Shown: positions 37,512 to 46,981, numbered from the stretch's first letter. The stretch is 64,000 nt of DNA from Oscillospiraceae bacterium (GCA_017559185.1 JAFYSU010000004.1:1-64000), one strand, 5' to 3'. The notes: generated by a model not told the origin, from the letters alone. Made by a program: numbers and translations.

Positions 37512-38102
37512 TTACTCGTAACTGCGCATTACTTGAACCACTTTACCCAGAATGGTTACATGAGGAACAATGATTGGTTCCATGTCGGAATTTTCGGGTT
37601 GAAGGCGGAAATGACCGTTTTCCTTATAAAAGGTTTTTACGGTAGCTTCGTCGTCAATAAGGGCAACAACTATTTCACCGTTGCGTGCAACGGGTGTTTG
37701 CCGTGCAACAATAATGTCGCCGTCAAGAATTGCTGCTTCAATCATACTGTCACCACGGACACGCAGGGCAAAAAGCTCGTTTTTGGGAAAGCGCGAAACA
37801 ACGCTGATATAAGATTCAATATTTTCAACTGCAAGAATTGGCTGCCCTGCGGTTACAAGCCCCACAACGGGAACCATAAACCCGTTTGACGGCTGACCCA
37901 CAAGACGAATGTTTCGGCGAGTGCCTTCGACACGCTCAATAAAACCTTTTTCCTCAAGGCTGCTGAGCATTTTATGTACTACCGATGTTGATTTATATCC
38001 CAATCTGGAGCAAATTTCACGAACGGAGGGCGGCATACCGCCGGCTATTTCTTCGCTTATAAATTCCAACAGTTCGGCTTCTTTTTCGTTAAGGCTGGAC
38101 AT
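37512..38102 (-). CDS. lexA: SOS repressor LexA
   Basis: 196 residues. N-terminal winged helix (PPSVREICSRLGYKSTSVVHKMLSSLEEKGF). The cleavage site is Ala-Gly in LVTAGQPI near residue 90, and the self-cleaving dyad is Ser in RGDSM near 124 and Lys in ATVKTF near 161. It represses DNA-damage genes and is inactivated through RecA. The ATG at 38102 opens the classical MSSLNEKE start; a TTG 27 bases earlier lacks a binding site. A well-placed promoter and a palindrome point to autoregulation. Confidence 0.95.
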   Translation of the reverse strand: MSSLNEKEAELLEFISEEIAGGMPPSVREICSRLGYKSTSVVHKMLSSLEEKGFIERVEGTRRNIRLVGQPSNGFMVPVVGLVTAGQPILAVENIESYISVVSRFPKNELFALRVRGDSMIEAAILDGDIIVARQTPVARNGEIVVALIDDEATVKTFYKENGHFRLQPENSDMEPIIVPHVTILGKVVQVMRSYE

Positions 38103-38151
38103 AACAGGCGTTAACCCCCTTAAATACAAAGTAAAAGCTGTGTTTTAAAAC

Positions 38152-38180
38152 AGTATAGCATGGGCAGGGGGCTTTGTAAA
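38152..38180 (-). promoter_or_regulatory. lexA promoter
   Basis: On the minus strand TTTACA, 17 bp, TATACT; both boxes match the consensus well. Confidence 0.75.
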
Positions 38181-38191
38181 CATATGTTTCC
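38176..38191. promoter_or_regulatory. SOS-box-like operator over the lexA -35 box
   Basis: AAACATATGTTT is a perfect palindrome that keeps the AACATATGTT core of the Bacillus-type box (CGAAC-N4-GTTCG), with outer bases differing. It overlaps the -35 box, as expected for autorepression. Confidence 0.6.
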
Positions 38192-38281
38192 GATGAAAAA
38201 TTCATAAAATCAAGTTGTTTTATTTAACATTTATTAACAGCTGCTTAACAAACACCGCATTTTTTGGGATATAATAAAAAC

Positions 38282-38475
38282 ATGCCCGACAGCCAAACGC
38301 AGCCGCAGTGTTTGCGGGCAGCGGCAAGTATGCACTTAGCTTGTCCGTCCAGCTGACCCTCCTCAAAAGGAAGTGCCGTTTAAAACGGTGTTTCCAAATG
38401 TAACACACCTCAAAACCAACAAAACCAACACAGCAAGGCAAGCATGAAAGTGCTTGCTTTGTTTGTTGTTTGCGT
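38282..38475 (+). ncRNA. Candidate structured non-coding RNA upstream of secA, class unassigned
   Basis: A TATAAT at 38270-38275 (a TTAACA lies 19 bp upstream) sets a start near 38282, and an intrinsic terminator lies at 38435-38466, giving ~190 nt. Visible helices: GCCCG/CGGGC enclosing AAACGC/GTGTTT at 38284-38319, and GGAA-GTG-CCGTTT pairing with AAACGG-TG-TTTCC at 38369-38395. A CCCTCCTC stretch at ~38357 could mimic an anti-Shine-Dalgarno. No coding frame. Its position ahead of secA, where Clostridia usually have hpf/raiA, makes a raiA-motif RNA one option; 6S RNA is another. Neither was confirmed. Confidence 0.5.
38435..38466 (+). terminator. Terminator of the candidate RNA upstream of secA
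   Basis: AAGGCAAGCA / TGCTTGCTTT, loop TGAAAG, then GTTTGTTGTTT. Confidence 0.7.
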
Positions 38476-38543
38476 TTTTTTGTTTTGTCTGTGTGAAAAG
38501 AGTGAAAAACGGGAAAAATTACGCTGTAAATGCGTGTTTTTGT

Positions 38544-38572
38544 TTGACAAACGAACACCAAGCGTATAAAAT
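38544..38572 (+). promoter_or_regulatory. secA promoter
   Basis: A perfect TTGACA, 17 bp, TAAAAT (or 15 bp to TATAAA), giving a leader of ~190 nt before secA. Confidence 0.75.
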
Positions 38573-38604
38573 AGTAATATTAAAATGGCTGTATTGCGTA
38601 ATGT

Positions 38605-38672
38605 TGCAGGATTATCATCCGCGAGGAATCGGAAATACGGGCATTTTTCGCAAAATCCTGCAGCCTGTTTTT
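38605..38672 (+). ncRNA. Compact structured element in the secA leader, possible attenuator
   Basis: Outer stem TGCAGGATT / AATCCTGCA, inner stem GCGAGGAA / TTTTTCGC with two G-U pairs, and an alternative small CGA-GGAA-TCG tetraloop hairpin. A T tract (GCCTGTTTTT) follows the outer stem, so it can act as a terminator about 25 nt into the transcript, 100 nt before the secA start. Type not recognised. Confidence 0.5.
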
Positions 38673-38773
38673 ATCGTAAAGCAGGAACGAATCTGTTTAA
38701 ATCCGTGCAGTGCGGCAGAATCGTTTTTATAATATAAAACTTAAAAGAAGCACGGAGAAAAGGAGCTTTTAAA

Positions 38774-41572
38774 ATGTCCTTATTAGAAAAAATATTCGGA
38801 ACATACTCACAGCGTGAACTTAAGAACATTTACCCTGTTCAGAAAAAGGTTCTTGCGCTGGAGGAAAAATACGCGGCTTATACCGACAAGGAACTTAAAG
38901 CAGTTACTCCTCAACTTAAAGAGCGTCTTGCTAAAGGTGAAACCCTTGATGACATTCTTCCGGATGCATTTGCGGCTTGCCGTGAAGCAAGCTGGCGTGT
39001 ACTGGGTATGAAACATTTCCCTGTACAGATTATAGGCGGTATTGTTCTGCACAAAGGTAAAATTGCGGAAATGCGTACAGGTGAAGGTAAAACACTGGTT
39101 GCTACACTTCCTGCTTATCTTAATGCTCTTGAAGGCAAAGGCGTTCATGTTATTACCGTAAACGACTACCTTGCAAAGCGTGACTCCGAATGGGTGGGCA
39201 AGCTGTACCGCTTCATGGGTCTTACAGTTGGTCTTTGCGTTCATGGCATGACACCTGACGAAAAGAAAGAAGCATACAACTGTGACATTACCTACGGTAC
39301 AAACAACGAGTTCGGTTTTGACTACCTGCGTGACAATATGCAGACCTACCTTGAACGCAAAGTTCAGCGTGGTCACCGCTTTGTTATTCTTGACGAAGTT
39401 GACTCCATTCTTATTGACGAAGCAAGAACTCCGCTGATTATTTCCGGTGAAGGTGACAAATCCACCGATTTGTACACAATTGTTGATAAATTTGCAAAAA
39501 CTCTTACCTGCCATCGTGTAAAAGAAATGGAAATGAAGCAGGAACAGGATGACATCGAGGCTGACTATATTGTTGATGAAAAAGCAAGAACTGCAACCAT
39601 TACCAAAAACGGTGTTAAAAAGGCAGAGGCTTACTTTAATGTAGAAAACTTGATGGATATGGAGCATTCCACACTGCAGCACCACATCAATCAGGCGCTT
39701 AAAGCATTGGGTACAATGCAGCGCGATGTTGACTACATTGTAAGAAATGATGAAATTGTTATCATTGACCAGTTTACCGGCCGTATGATGGAAGGCCGTC
39801 GCTTTAACGAAGGCTTGCATCAGGCTATTGAAGCTAAAGAAGGCGTGGAAGTTAAAAAGGAAAGCAAAACCCTTGCTACCATTACTTTCCAGAACCTGTT
39901 CAGATTGTACGATAAACTGGGCGGCATGACAGGTACAGCGATGACCGAAGAAGCCGAATTCCAGCAGATTTACGACCTTAACATTATTGAAATACCAACA
40001 AACCGTCCTGTACAGCGTGTTGACCTGCCTGATGTGGTTTACAAAACCGAAAAAGGCAAATTCAATGCAGTTATCGAAGATATTGTTGAACGCCATGCAA
40101 AAGGACAGCCTGTATTGGTAGGTACCGTTTCCATTGAAAAGAGTGAAGTGCTTTCCGGTATGCTCAGCCGCCGCGGCATTAAGCATCAGGTGCTTAATGC
40201 TAAGCACCATGAAAAGGAAGCTATGATTGTTGCACAGGCAGGTAAGCTTGGTGCTGTTACCATTGCTACCAACATGGCAGGCCGTGGTACCGACATTATG
40301 CTTGGTGGTAACGCTGAATTCCTTGCTACAAACGAAATGGCAAAAATGGGCTTTACCGAAGAGCTTATTGTTGAGGCTACCGGCTTTGGTGACACCGATG
40401 ACGAAGAAATCCTCAATGCAAGAAAAGTGTTTACCGAGCTGAACAAAAAATATAAAGAACAAATTGCACCGGAAGCTGCAAAAGTTCGTGAAATTGGCGG
40501 TTTGGCAATTATCGGTACCGAGCGTCACGAATCCCGCCGTATTGACAACCAGCTGCGTGGTCGTGCAGGCCGTCAGGGTGACCCAGGTTGTTCAAGATTT
40601 TACCTTTCCCTGCAGGACGACCTTATGCGTCTGTTCGGCGGTGAAAAAATCAACAACCTTATGGACAGCCTTAAGCTTGAAGAAAATGTTCCGATTGAAG
40701 CAAAAATGCTTACAAGAAGCATCGAGTCTGCTCAGAACAAAATCGAAGGTCGCAACTTTGGTATTCGTAAAAATGTGCTTAAGTTTGACGATGTAATGAA
40801 TATCCAGCGTAAGATTATTTACGCACAGCGTGACCAGGTGCTTGAGGGTGTTAACCTTAAAGAAAATGTCCTGAAGATGATGGACACTGCAATAAACAAT
40901 TTTGTAAACTCCTGCTACACCAGCGACGGCACAGTTTCCATTTGGAATGTCGACATGATGAAAACTCACTTCTTGGGTATCATGATGGGCAAGGAATTCT
41001 ATGAGTCCAAAACAGCTGACGACTGGAAGAAACTTTCGCTTGACGAAGTAAAAGAGCAAATTGAAACTAAAGCAAAAGAAATTTACACCGCAAGAGAAGC
41101 AGAGCTTGGCGAGTCCATGCGTGAGCTTGAGCGTGTTGCTTTGCTCAAACAGGTTGATACAAAATGGATTGAACATCTGGACAACATGGAAGAACTCAAA
41201 CGCGGTATTTACCTGCGCAGCTATGCACAGCGTGACCCTGTTGTTGAATTCAGATATGAAGGCTCTGATATGTTCGATGAAATGATTGCGACTATTCAGG
41301 AAGAAACAGTAAAATGGGTTCTTTTTGCACAAATTCGTCGTGAACAGCCAATTCAGCGTGAACAGGTTGCAAAACCAATCGGTGAAGCATCTGTTTCCAG
41401 CAGACCAAGACTGCGCCGTGGTGGCCGTCCCGGTCCAAACGATGCTTGCCCATGTGGAAGCGGTAAAAAGTATAAGCAGTGCTGCCGTGACAAGGATGTA
41501 CAGGCAAGAAAAGCGGCAAATCCGCTGCCAAGCGAAGCTCCACGCGAAGTACCTGCTCCTGAAAAAGAATAA
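38774..41572 (+). CDS. secA: Preprotein translocase ATPase SecA
   Basis: 932 residues. Walker A EMRTGEGKTLVATL near residue 100, DEVDSILIDEARTPLIISG near 205, helicase motif GRGTDIMLGG near 503, RRIDNQLRGRAGRQGDPG near 590, and the C-terminal zinc site CPCGSGKKYKQCC near 895. It drives export through SecYEG and binds SecB or ribosomes. ATG after AAAGGAGC. Its own promoter and a structured leader lie upstream; hpf is absent from the neighbourhood. Confidence 0.97.
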   Translation: MSLLEKIFGTYSQRELKNIYPVQKKVLALEEKYAAYTDKELKAVTPQLKERLAKGETLDDILPDAFAACREASWRVLGMKHFPVQIIGGIVLHKGKIAEMRTGEGKTLVATLPAYLNALEGKGVHVITVNDYLAKRDSEWVGKLYRFMGLTVGLCVHGMTPDEKKEAYNCDITYGTNNEFGFDYLRDNMQTYLERKVQRGHRFVILDEVDSILIDEARTPLIISGEGDKSTDLYTIVDKFAKTLTCHRVKEMEMKQEQDDIEADYIVDEKARTATITKNGVKKAEAYFNVENLMDMEHSTLQHHINQALKALGTMQRDVDYIVRNDEIVIIDQFTGRMMEGRRFNEGLHQAIEAKEGVEVKKESKTLATITFQNLFRLYDKLGGMTGTAMTEEAEFQQIYDLNIIEIPTNRPVQRVDLPDVVYKTEKGKFNAVIEDIVERHAKGQPVLVGTVSIEKSEVLSGMLSRRGIKHQVLNAKHHEKEAMIVAQAGKLGAVTIATNMAGRGTDIMLGGNAEFLATNEMAKMGFTEELIVEATGFGDTDDEEILNARKVFTELNKKYKEQIAPEAAKVREIGGLAIIGTERHESRRIDNQLRGRAGRQGDPGCSRFYLSLQDDLMRLFGGEKINNLMDSLKLEENVPIEAKMLTRSIESAQNKIEGRNFGIRKNVLKFDDVMNIQRKIIYAQRDQVLEGVNLKENVLKMMDTAINNFVNSCYTSDGTVSIWNVDMMKTHFLGIMMGKEFYESKTADDWKKLSLDEVKEQIETKAKEIYTAREAELGESMRELERVALLKQVDTKWIEHLDNMEELKRGIYLRSYAQRDPVVEFRYEGSDMFDEMIATIQEETVKWVLFAQIRREQPIQREQVAKPIGEASVSSRPRLRRGGRPGPNDACPCGSGKKYKQCCRDKDVQARKAANPLPSEAPREVPAPEKE

Positions 41573-41580
41573 CTAACCAA

Positions 41581-41612
41581 AAAAACGGAAAGCTGAAAAG
41601 CTTTCCGTTTTT
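41581..41612 (+). terminator. Terminator after secA, bidirectional
   Basis: AAAAACGGAAAGCT / AGCTTTCCGTTTTTT; it can also end the minus-strand methyltransferase transcript. Confidence 0.85.
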
Positions 41613-41617
41613 TGCGT

Positions 41618-42217
41618 TTAATTTTCCCCCATACCCCAAATGCTGAAACATTCGCGTTCGTCCACGCTGTTTCCCGGCAGTGATATTTCGTGTTCAAGCT
41701 CGAAAGGGGTGTAGCGGTCAAGGTATTGGAGATATTCGTTTGATGGATAATAAAGCATTATTCGTATATGTCTGGGGTGTTCACCGTACGAAGCAAGAAT
41801 GTTTCCGACAACGGTGGAAAAAATACCCACCGAAAACGGATTGAAAAAATAAAACAAATCGTCCTGCGGCTGTACCTTGTATTCCTGTGCCATGCAGCAG
41901 AAAAATTGAATTTTTTCCAATGCTTTTTTGCGTACTGCGCAAAAATTTGCAAGGTTAACTCGTGCTTCGTCGCAAAGAGCCATGTCCATGTCTATTCCAA
42001 CGGCTTCGCTGCCTGTAAGGTAGTGAAAAAACATGGGTACTCTGCCTTTACCGCAGCCAAAGTCAACAAGACGGCTTTTTCGCGGGATTTTAATTTCCAT
42101 AAAAAGTGTATCAAGGCAGCTGTATGGTGTGGCTTCGTAGCGATGACAGCCTGCTTGTTGAGGAAATCTTCCGTCACGCTGGCGGGTGTCAATTCCAAGT
42201 TGTTTGTCGTAATCCAC
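41618..42217 (-). CDS. SAM-dependent methyltransferase-like protein
   Basis: 199 residues. SAM motif I RLVDFGCGKGRVPMFFHYL, followed by AVGIDMD (motif II acidic residue) and DDLFYFFNPF. Substrate unknown. The GTG at 42217 follows AGGAGG by nine bases; frames further upstream lie inside comM. The start is four bases after the comM stop, so translation is probably coupled. Confidence 0.78.
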   Translation of the reverse strand: MDYDKQLGIDTRQRDGRFPQQAGCHRYEATPYSCLDTLFMEIKIPRKSRLVDFGCGKGRVPMFFHYLTGSEAVGIDMDMALCDEARVNLANFCAVRKKALEKIQFFCCMAQEYKVQPQDDLFYFFNPFSVGIFSTVVGNILASYGEHPRHIRIMLYYPSNEYLQYLDRYTPFELEHEISLPGNSVDERECFSIWGMGEN

Positions 42218-42221
42218 TATA

Positions 42222-43757
42222 TCAGCCCTCCTGTCTGCCGAAGTATTTTCGGTCAAGGCTTCGGTACTGTACCGCAAGCGAGATATGTTCGCGTGTTATT
42301 TCGTCACTTGAATTAAGGTCGGCTATGGTTCGGCTTACCTTCAGCAGGCGGTCGTATGTACGGGGCGAAAGTCCCAAACGGTCAAAAACCTGTGCCAAAA
42401 AGCTTGAGGCATCGGACGAAAGCTTGCAGTATTGGGCAGTTTGCGCAGATGTCATTTGAGCGTTGCAGGTGGTATTGCTGCCTTTAAATCGTTCGGTTTG
42501 TATCTGTCGTGCGGCAACTACTCGTTTGCGTATATCGGCGGAGCTTTCGCCTTTTTGCTGTGACGAAAGGGTGTTGTAGTCAACGGGCATAACCTCTGCC
42601 TGTAAGTCCAAACGGTCGAGCATTGGGCCCGATATTCTGTTAAGATAGCGTCTTGGTGCGCCTGCGGCACAGGTGCACGGTTGGGACGGGTGTCCCCAAA
42701 ATCCACATGGGCATGGATTCATAGCGGCTACTATCATCATGCGGCATGGGTAACTAAGGCGGCTTTTTGCTCGTGAAATTGTAACGGTGCCGTCCTCCAT
42801 TGGTTGGCGAAGTGTTTCAAGTGCGGTTCGGCTGAATTCGGGGAATTCATCAAGAAAAAGTACACCGTTGTGTGCAAGGGATATTTCCCCCGGCAGCGGA
42901 TTTGAACCACCGCCTGTAAGACCGGCAGGAGAAACTGTGTGGTGCGGACTGCGAAACGGTCTTTGAGATATAAGCGAACCACCACCGCTTAAAAGTCCTG
43001 CTGCGGAGTGAATTCGTGTGGTTTCCACAGCTTCGTCAAAGGTCATGGGCGGCAAAATGGTGGGTAGTCGCTTGGCAAGCATACTTTTGCCAGTACCCGG
43101 AGGACCAATAAGCAAAAGGTTATGACCGCCTGCTGCTGCTATTTCCATAGCCTGTTTTGCGAAAAGTTGACCTTTTACATTGGCAAAATCTATTGCTGAG
43201 GATATATTTTCGCTGTCAAAGGGAAGTGTTTTGAGTGGGGAAATCAGCTTTTTGCCTTCAAGGTGGTCGACCACTTCACGGAGTGATGCGGCAGGGTAAA
43301 TGTCAATGCCTTTTACGGCGCATGCCTCCTGTGCGTTTGCAAGCGGCAGGAATATACCCTTTAAGCCTAACTGAACGGCATACAATGCCATGGAAAGTGC
43401 ACCTGTAACTCCCCTGAGGCTTCCGTCCAGTGCAGCTTCACCCAAAAAGGCAAAGCCGTCGGTATCGGCATGAAGCTGTGAGGTGGTTTTTAGTATTCCG
43501 ATGAGTATTGGCAGGTCATAAACGGGACCTGATTTGCGTCTGTCCCCCGGAGCAAGATTTATTATGAGATGTCTTTCGGGGAAACGAAAGCCGCTGTTTA
43601 CCAGTGCCGATTGCACACGGTCGCGTGATTCCTTTACAGCACTGTCGGGAAGACCTGTCATGTCTACTTTAGGGAGTCCTCGGAGTATATCGGTTTCGAC
43701 AGTAACCTCGAATGCATCTATGCCCCACAAACCAAAGCTTTTTACACTGCAAACCAT
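42222..43757 (-). CDS. comM: YifB/ComM-family Mg-chelatase-like AAA+ ATPase
   Basis: 511 residues. N-terminal Lon-protease-like fold (LWGIDAFEVTVETDILRGLPKVDMTGLPDSAVKES pattern), then an AAA+ core with GPPGTGKSMLAKRLP near 215, VLFLDEFPEF near 300, and a C-terminal arginine-rich lid with SPRTYDRLLKVSRTIADL. ComM promotes branch migration during natural transformation. The ATG at 43757 is nine bases from GGTGGG; the ATG at 43766 abuts that site. Confidence 0.9.
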   Translation of the reverse strand: MVCSVKSFGLWGIDAFEVTVETDILRGLPKVDMTGLPDSAVKESRDRVQSALVNSGFRFPERHLIINLAPGDRRKSGPVYDLPILIGILKTTSQLHADTDGFAFLGEAALDGSLRGVTGALSMALYAVQLGLKGIFLPLANAQEACAVKGIDIYPAASLREVVDHLEGKKLISPLKTLPFDSENISSAIDFANVKGQLFAKQAMEIAAAGGHNLLLIGPPGTGKSMLAKRLPTILPPMTFDEAVETTRIHSAAGLLSGGGSLISQRPFRSPHHTVSPAGLTGGGSNPLPGEISLAHNGVLFLDEFPEFSRTALETLRQPMEDGTVTISRAKSRLSYPCRMMIVAAMNPCPCGFWGHPSQPCTCAAGAPRRYLNRISGPMLDRLDLQAEVMPVDYNTLSSQQKGESSADIRKRVVAARQIQTERFKGSNTTCNAQMTSAQTAQYCKLSSDASSFLAQVFDRLGLSPRTYDRLLKVSRTIADLNSSDEITREHISLAVQYRSLDRKYFGRQEG

Positions 43758-44092
43758 TTTACACATCCCACCTTTGATGTAGTTATTATACTTATTGTAA
43801 ATAAATGCAATTAAAATACAAAACGATTATTAAAAGAGGCGCAGCAAATACACTGCATTGTTAGATTTTGTGCCTATCCTCATTATAAAGGAAAAGTATT
43901 CCATATACAAGAACGGTGGTATACGGCAGATTGCGATAGATTTTGCAGCAGCGATGTGATAAAATAATATAAATGACAAGGTGAACATACTGTAAAAGTA
44001 GATAATATAAATACAAATAGTTGATTTGATGTCGTGTACAAATTGGAGATTTAACAAAATAAAATACCGTGAGTGTATAACGAGGTGAGGAT
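43758..44092. other. Divergent intergenic region, comM to phosphomutase
   Basis: 335 bp, AT-rich. It should hold promoters for both genes, but I see no pair of boxes good enough to call and no stable hairpin. Confidence 0.4.
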
Positions 44093-45793
44093 ATGGCACT
44101 GAAAGACTACAATCAATGGCTTGAATGTACACAGGGAAGCCTAAAAGAGGAATTGGAAAACATAAAGAATAATTCGATTGAAATAGAAAAACGCTTTTTA
44201 ACAGAGCTTTCATTTGGAACTGCCGGACTTCGCGGCATTTTGGGTGCGGGTACAAGCAGAATGAATGTGCATACCGTTGGTGCTGCAACACAGGCGTTTG
44301 CCGAAGTTGTTGCCGAACAAGGAAAGGGAAAAACCGTAGCAATAGCTTGCGACAGTCGTATAAACAGTATGCTGTTTGCAAAAACAGCAGCACAGGTGTT
44401 TGCGGCTAACGGTATAAAAGCATGGATATTCGACCGCATTATGCCGACACCGACACTTAGCTTTGCGGTGCGCCAGCTTGGGTGCAGTGCGGGTGTTATG
44501 ATAACGGCAAGTCATAATCCCGCTGAGTATAATGGATATAAAGCATACGGTGAGGATGGTGGACAGCTTACTCCCGACAAAGCGGACAAAATAGGCAAGC
44601 GAATGTGGGCGCTTGATTGCTTTAGGGATGTTAAATCCGTATCGTTTGAGGATGGAAAAGCTTCGGGATTAATACAAACAGTACCCGAAGATGTGGTGGA
44701 TGCATACATCGCAAGTGTAAGCAAGCTCGGAGCAGACAGTGCACGGGAATTAAACGCAAAGCTGCCGTTTGTTTACACACCGCTTAATGGTGCAGGGTTG
44801 GAGTGCGTGTGCCGAGTTCTTCGTGAAAAGGGCTTTGACAGTATGCATATAGTTGAACAGCAGGCGGCGCCCGACGGAAACTTTCCTACCTGTCCGTATC
44901 CAAACCCTGAAATTCCCGAAGCCATGGCGGCAGGGATTGCACTTTGCAAAGATGTGGGGGCAAAAATGCTTATCGCAACCGACCCCGACAGCGACCGACT
45001 TGGAGTTTGGTCTGCACAAGCGGGTGGTGAGGGCAGACTGCTTAACGGCAACGAGATAGCAGCCCTACTGCTGGATTACATATGTAGTGGCAGAGTTCGC
45101 AGTAAAACCATGCCGAATAAACCTGTTGCGGTAAAGAGTGTTGTATCGTCAGAGTTTGCAGATAAGATAGCGCAAAGCTACGGTGTTGAAATGCGTACGG
45201 TGCTTACAGGTTTTAAATACACCGCACAGGTAATAGCTCAGCTTGAACAGGAAGGCAGAGCAGATGACTTTATTTTTGGATTTGAGGAAAGTCATGGGTA
45301 TTTAAGCGGAACACATGTGCGTGATAAAGACGGAGTGAATGCGGCATTGCTTATATGCGAACTTGCTGCAAAGCTTTGGGAGAACGAAAAAACCCTTGCT
45401 GACCACCTTGAGGAGCTTTACCAAAAGCATGGCAGAATGTTCAGCCGTGTTGTAACCAAAAAGTTTGACGGTGTTCACCCGATGAAAGATATGAATGAAG
45501 CTATGGACAGATTAAGGAAAAACAGTCCTGCCGAATTTATGGGGGAAAAGGTTACCGAGAGCACGGACTTTTTAAGCGGGGTTACGGTGAAGGCGGACGG
45601 AACCGTGAGTGCGGCAGATTGTGAAAAAACCAATATGCTTCGTTGGCGGATTGGTGAAGATACAAGGATGATAGTTCGACCATCAGGAACAGAGCCGAAA
45701 ATGAAGATATATTTTGACATTACAGCACCAAACTTAAGTCAGGCAGCCGACAAAGCAGATGCATTTACAAAGTCACTGTTTGCTATGCTTTGA
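44093..45793 (+). CDS. Phosphohexomutase (phosphoglucomutase/phosphomannomutase family)
   Basis: 566 residues, the PgcA/YhxB length. The phosphoserine loop TASHNPAEYNGYK is near 140, the metal loop ATDPDSDRLG near 300, the sugar loop FGFEESHGYLSGT near 398, and the phosphate site RPSGTEPKMKIYFD near 528. It interconverts hexose 1- and 6-phosphates for cell-wall precursors or glycogen. ATG after GAGGTGAGG. Confidence 0.94.
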   Translation: MALKDYNQWLECTQGSLKEELENIKNNSIEIEKRFLTELSFGTAGLRGILGAGTSRMNVHTVGAATQAFAEVVAEQGKGKTVAIACDSRINSMLFAKTAAQVFAANGIKAWIFDRIMPTPTLSFAVRQLGCSAGVMITASHNPAEYNGYKAYGEDGGQLTPDKADKIGKRMWALDCFRDVKSVSFEDGKASGLIQTVPEDVVDAYIASVSKLGADSARELNAKLPFVYTPLNGAGLECVCRVLREKGFDSMHIVEQQAAPDGNFPTCPYPNPEIPEAMAAGIALCKDVGAKMLIATDPDSDRLGVWSAQAGGEGRLLNGNEIAALLLDYICSGRVRSKTMPNKPVAVKSVVSSEFADKIAQSYGVEMRTVLTGFKYTAQVIAQLEQEGRADDFIFGFEESHGYLSGTHVRDKDGVNAALLICELAAKLWENEKTLADHLEELYQKHGRMFSRVVTKKFDGVHPMKDMNEAMDRLRKNSPAEFMGEKVTESTDFLSGVTVKADGTVSAADCEKTNMLRWRIGEDTRMIVRPSGTEPKMKIYFDITAPNLSQAADKADAFTKSLFAML

Positions 45794-45832
45794 AAATACC
45801 GTAAATAAAACAATGTTTTTTGAAAAAATCCC

Positions 45833-45861
45833 TTGCAATTTGAATTTTGTTATGATAATAT
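45833..45861 (+). promoter_or_regulatory. Promoter for rpmE
   Basis: TTGCAA, 17 bp, TAATAT, with a ~35-nt leader. Confidence 0.6.
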
Positions 45862-45901
45862 GTATGTTGTTATGTTACCATTTGAAAGAGGTGAATGAAG
45901 C

Positions 45902-46102
45902 ATGAAAAAGGATATTCATCCAAATTACAAGCCAACTACAATTACTTGCGCTTGTGGCGAAGTTATCGAGACTTGTTCTACAAGAGAAAACATCCGTGTT
46001 GAAATTTGTTCCAAATGCCATCCCTTCTTCACCGGCAAACAGAAGCTGGTTGATACAGGCGGCCGTGTAGACAGATTCAAAAAGCGTTTCAATGTTGAAT
46101 AA
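45902..46102 (+). CDS. rpmE: Ribosomal protein L31, zinc-binding type
   Basis: 66 residues. Four zinc ligands occur in TCACGEV and CSKCHPF, so this is the C+ form. ATG after AAGAGGTGAATGA. Confidence 0.96.
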   Translation: MKKDIHPNYKPTTITCACGEVIETCSTRENIRVEICSKCHPFFTGKQKLVDTGGRVDRFKKRFNVE

Positions 46103-46125
46103 TTGTTGACCATATACAACGCCAA

Positions 46126-46158
46126 AAAGGCGGTGCAGCTTTGCACCGCCTTTGTTTC
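46126..46158 (+). terminator. Terminator after rpmE
   Basis: AAAGGCGGTGCA / TGCACCGCCTTT, then GTTTCG. Confidence 0.75.
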
Positions 46159-46194
46159 GATTTATGGATAATCAAAGTCAGAGGAGGAAATAAA

Positions 46195-46830
46195 ATGGCT
46201 TTGCAGCCTTACAAAACCATTGCCGCCCCTGCACAAGATGAATTTGTGGAGAAACGCTCCCGATTTATCGGTTACATAACTCCGGTGACTACCGAAGAAC
46301 AGGCACTGGAATTTATAAATGGATTAAAAAGCAAGCACTGGGATGCTACGCATAATGTTTATGCATACATTCTTCGTGATGGGCAAATTCGCCGTTACAG
46401 CGATGACGGCGAACCACAGGGTACGGCAGGCATACCTGTGCTTGATGTTTTACAAAAAGAAGGTCTTACCGATGTTGCAGTAGTAGTTACACGCTATTTT
46501 GGCGGAATAATGCTGGGCGGCGGGGGCCTTGTTCGTGCATACAGCCACAGTGCCAAGGTTGCTGTGGATGCAGCTCAGGTTCAGTACATGACACCGTGTG
46601 TGCGCTGCCAAATGGAGTTTGATTATGCACTTTACGGAAAAATAAGCTATATTTTGCCTAAATATAAAGCGGTTACTGCGTCGAGTGATTTTGGTGCAGT
46701 GGTACGGCTGGAGCTTATTTTTTCTGACGAGCAGTATCCGCGTTTTTGCAAAGAGCTGTGCGAGCTTTCGTCCGATACGGTAGTGCCGCAAGTAATGGAA
46801 GAGCTTTATTACGATATGGGTGAAGAATAA
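46195..46830 (+). CDS. YigZ/IMPACT-family protein (UPF0029)
   Basis: 211 residues. KRSRFIGYITPV, HNVYAYILRDGQIRRYSDDGEPQGTAG-type core, and VVVTRYFGGIMLGGGGLVRAYSHSA are the family signature. The eukaryotic relative IMPACT inhibits GCN2; the bacterial role is unclear. The ATG at 46195 follows GAGGAGG; an upstream in-frame ATG overlaps the rpmE terminator. Confidence 0.9.
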   Translation: MALQPYKTIAAPAQDEFVEKRSRFIGYITPVTTEEQALEFINGLKSKHWDATHNVYAYILRDGQIRRYSDDGEPQGTAGIPVLDVLQKEGLTDVAVVVTRYFGGIMLGGGGLVRAYSHSAKVAVDAAQVQYMTPCVRCQMEFDYALYGKISYILPKYKAVTASSDFGAVVRLELIFSDEQYPRFCKELCELSSDTVVPQVMEELYYDMGEE

Positions 46831-46981
46831 TTTGTCCGTTCTGTATTCTAAAGCTAAAATAGGCGGTTTTGCAAAGATGATATTGTAGAAAATGCCGAAA
46901 ATGTTTTTGAAATAAAGGGAAATTCAAAAAAAGGGCGTATATAGATTATAAGGAATAAATAATATGGGGAGGTACGCTTGA

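Noticed and set aside
38807..40528. Long open frame antisense to secA
   Set aside because: Mirror of secA codon usage; no binding site and an unlikely composition.
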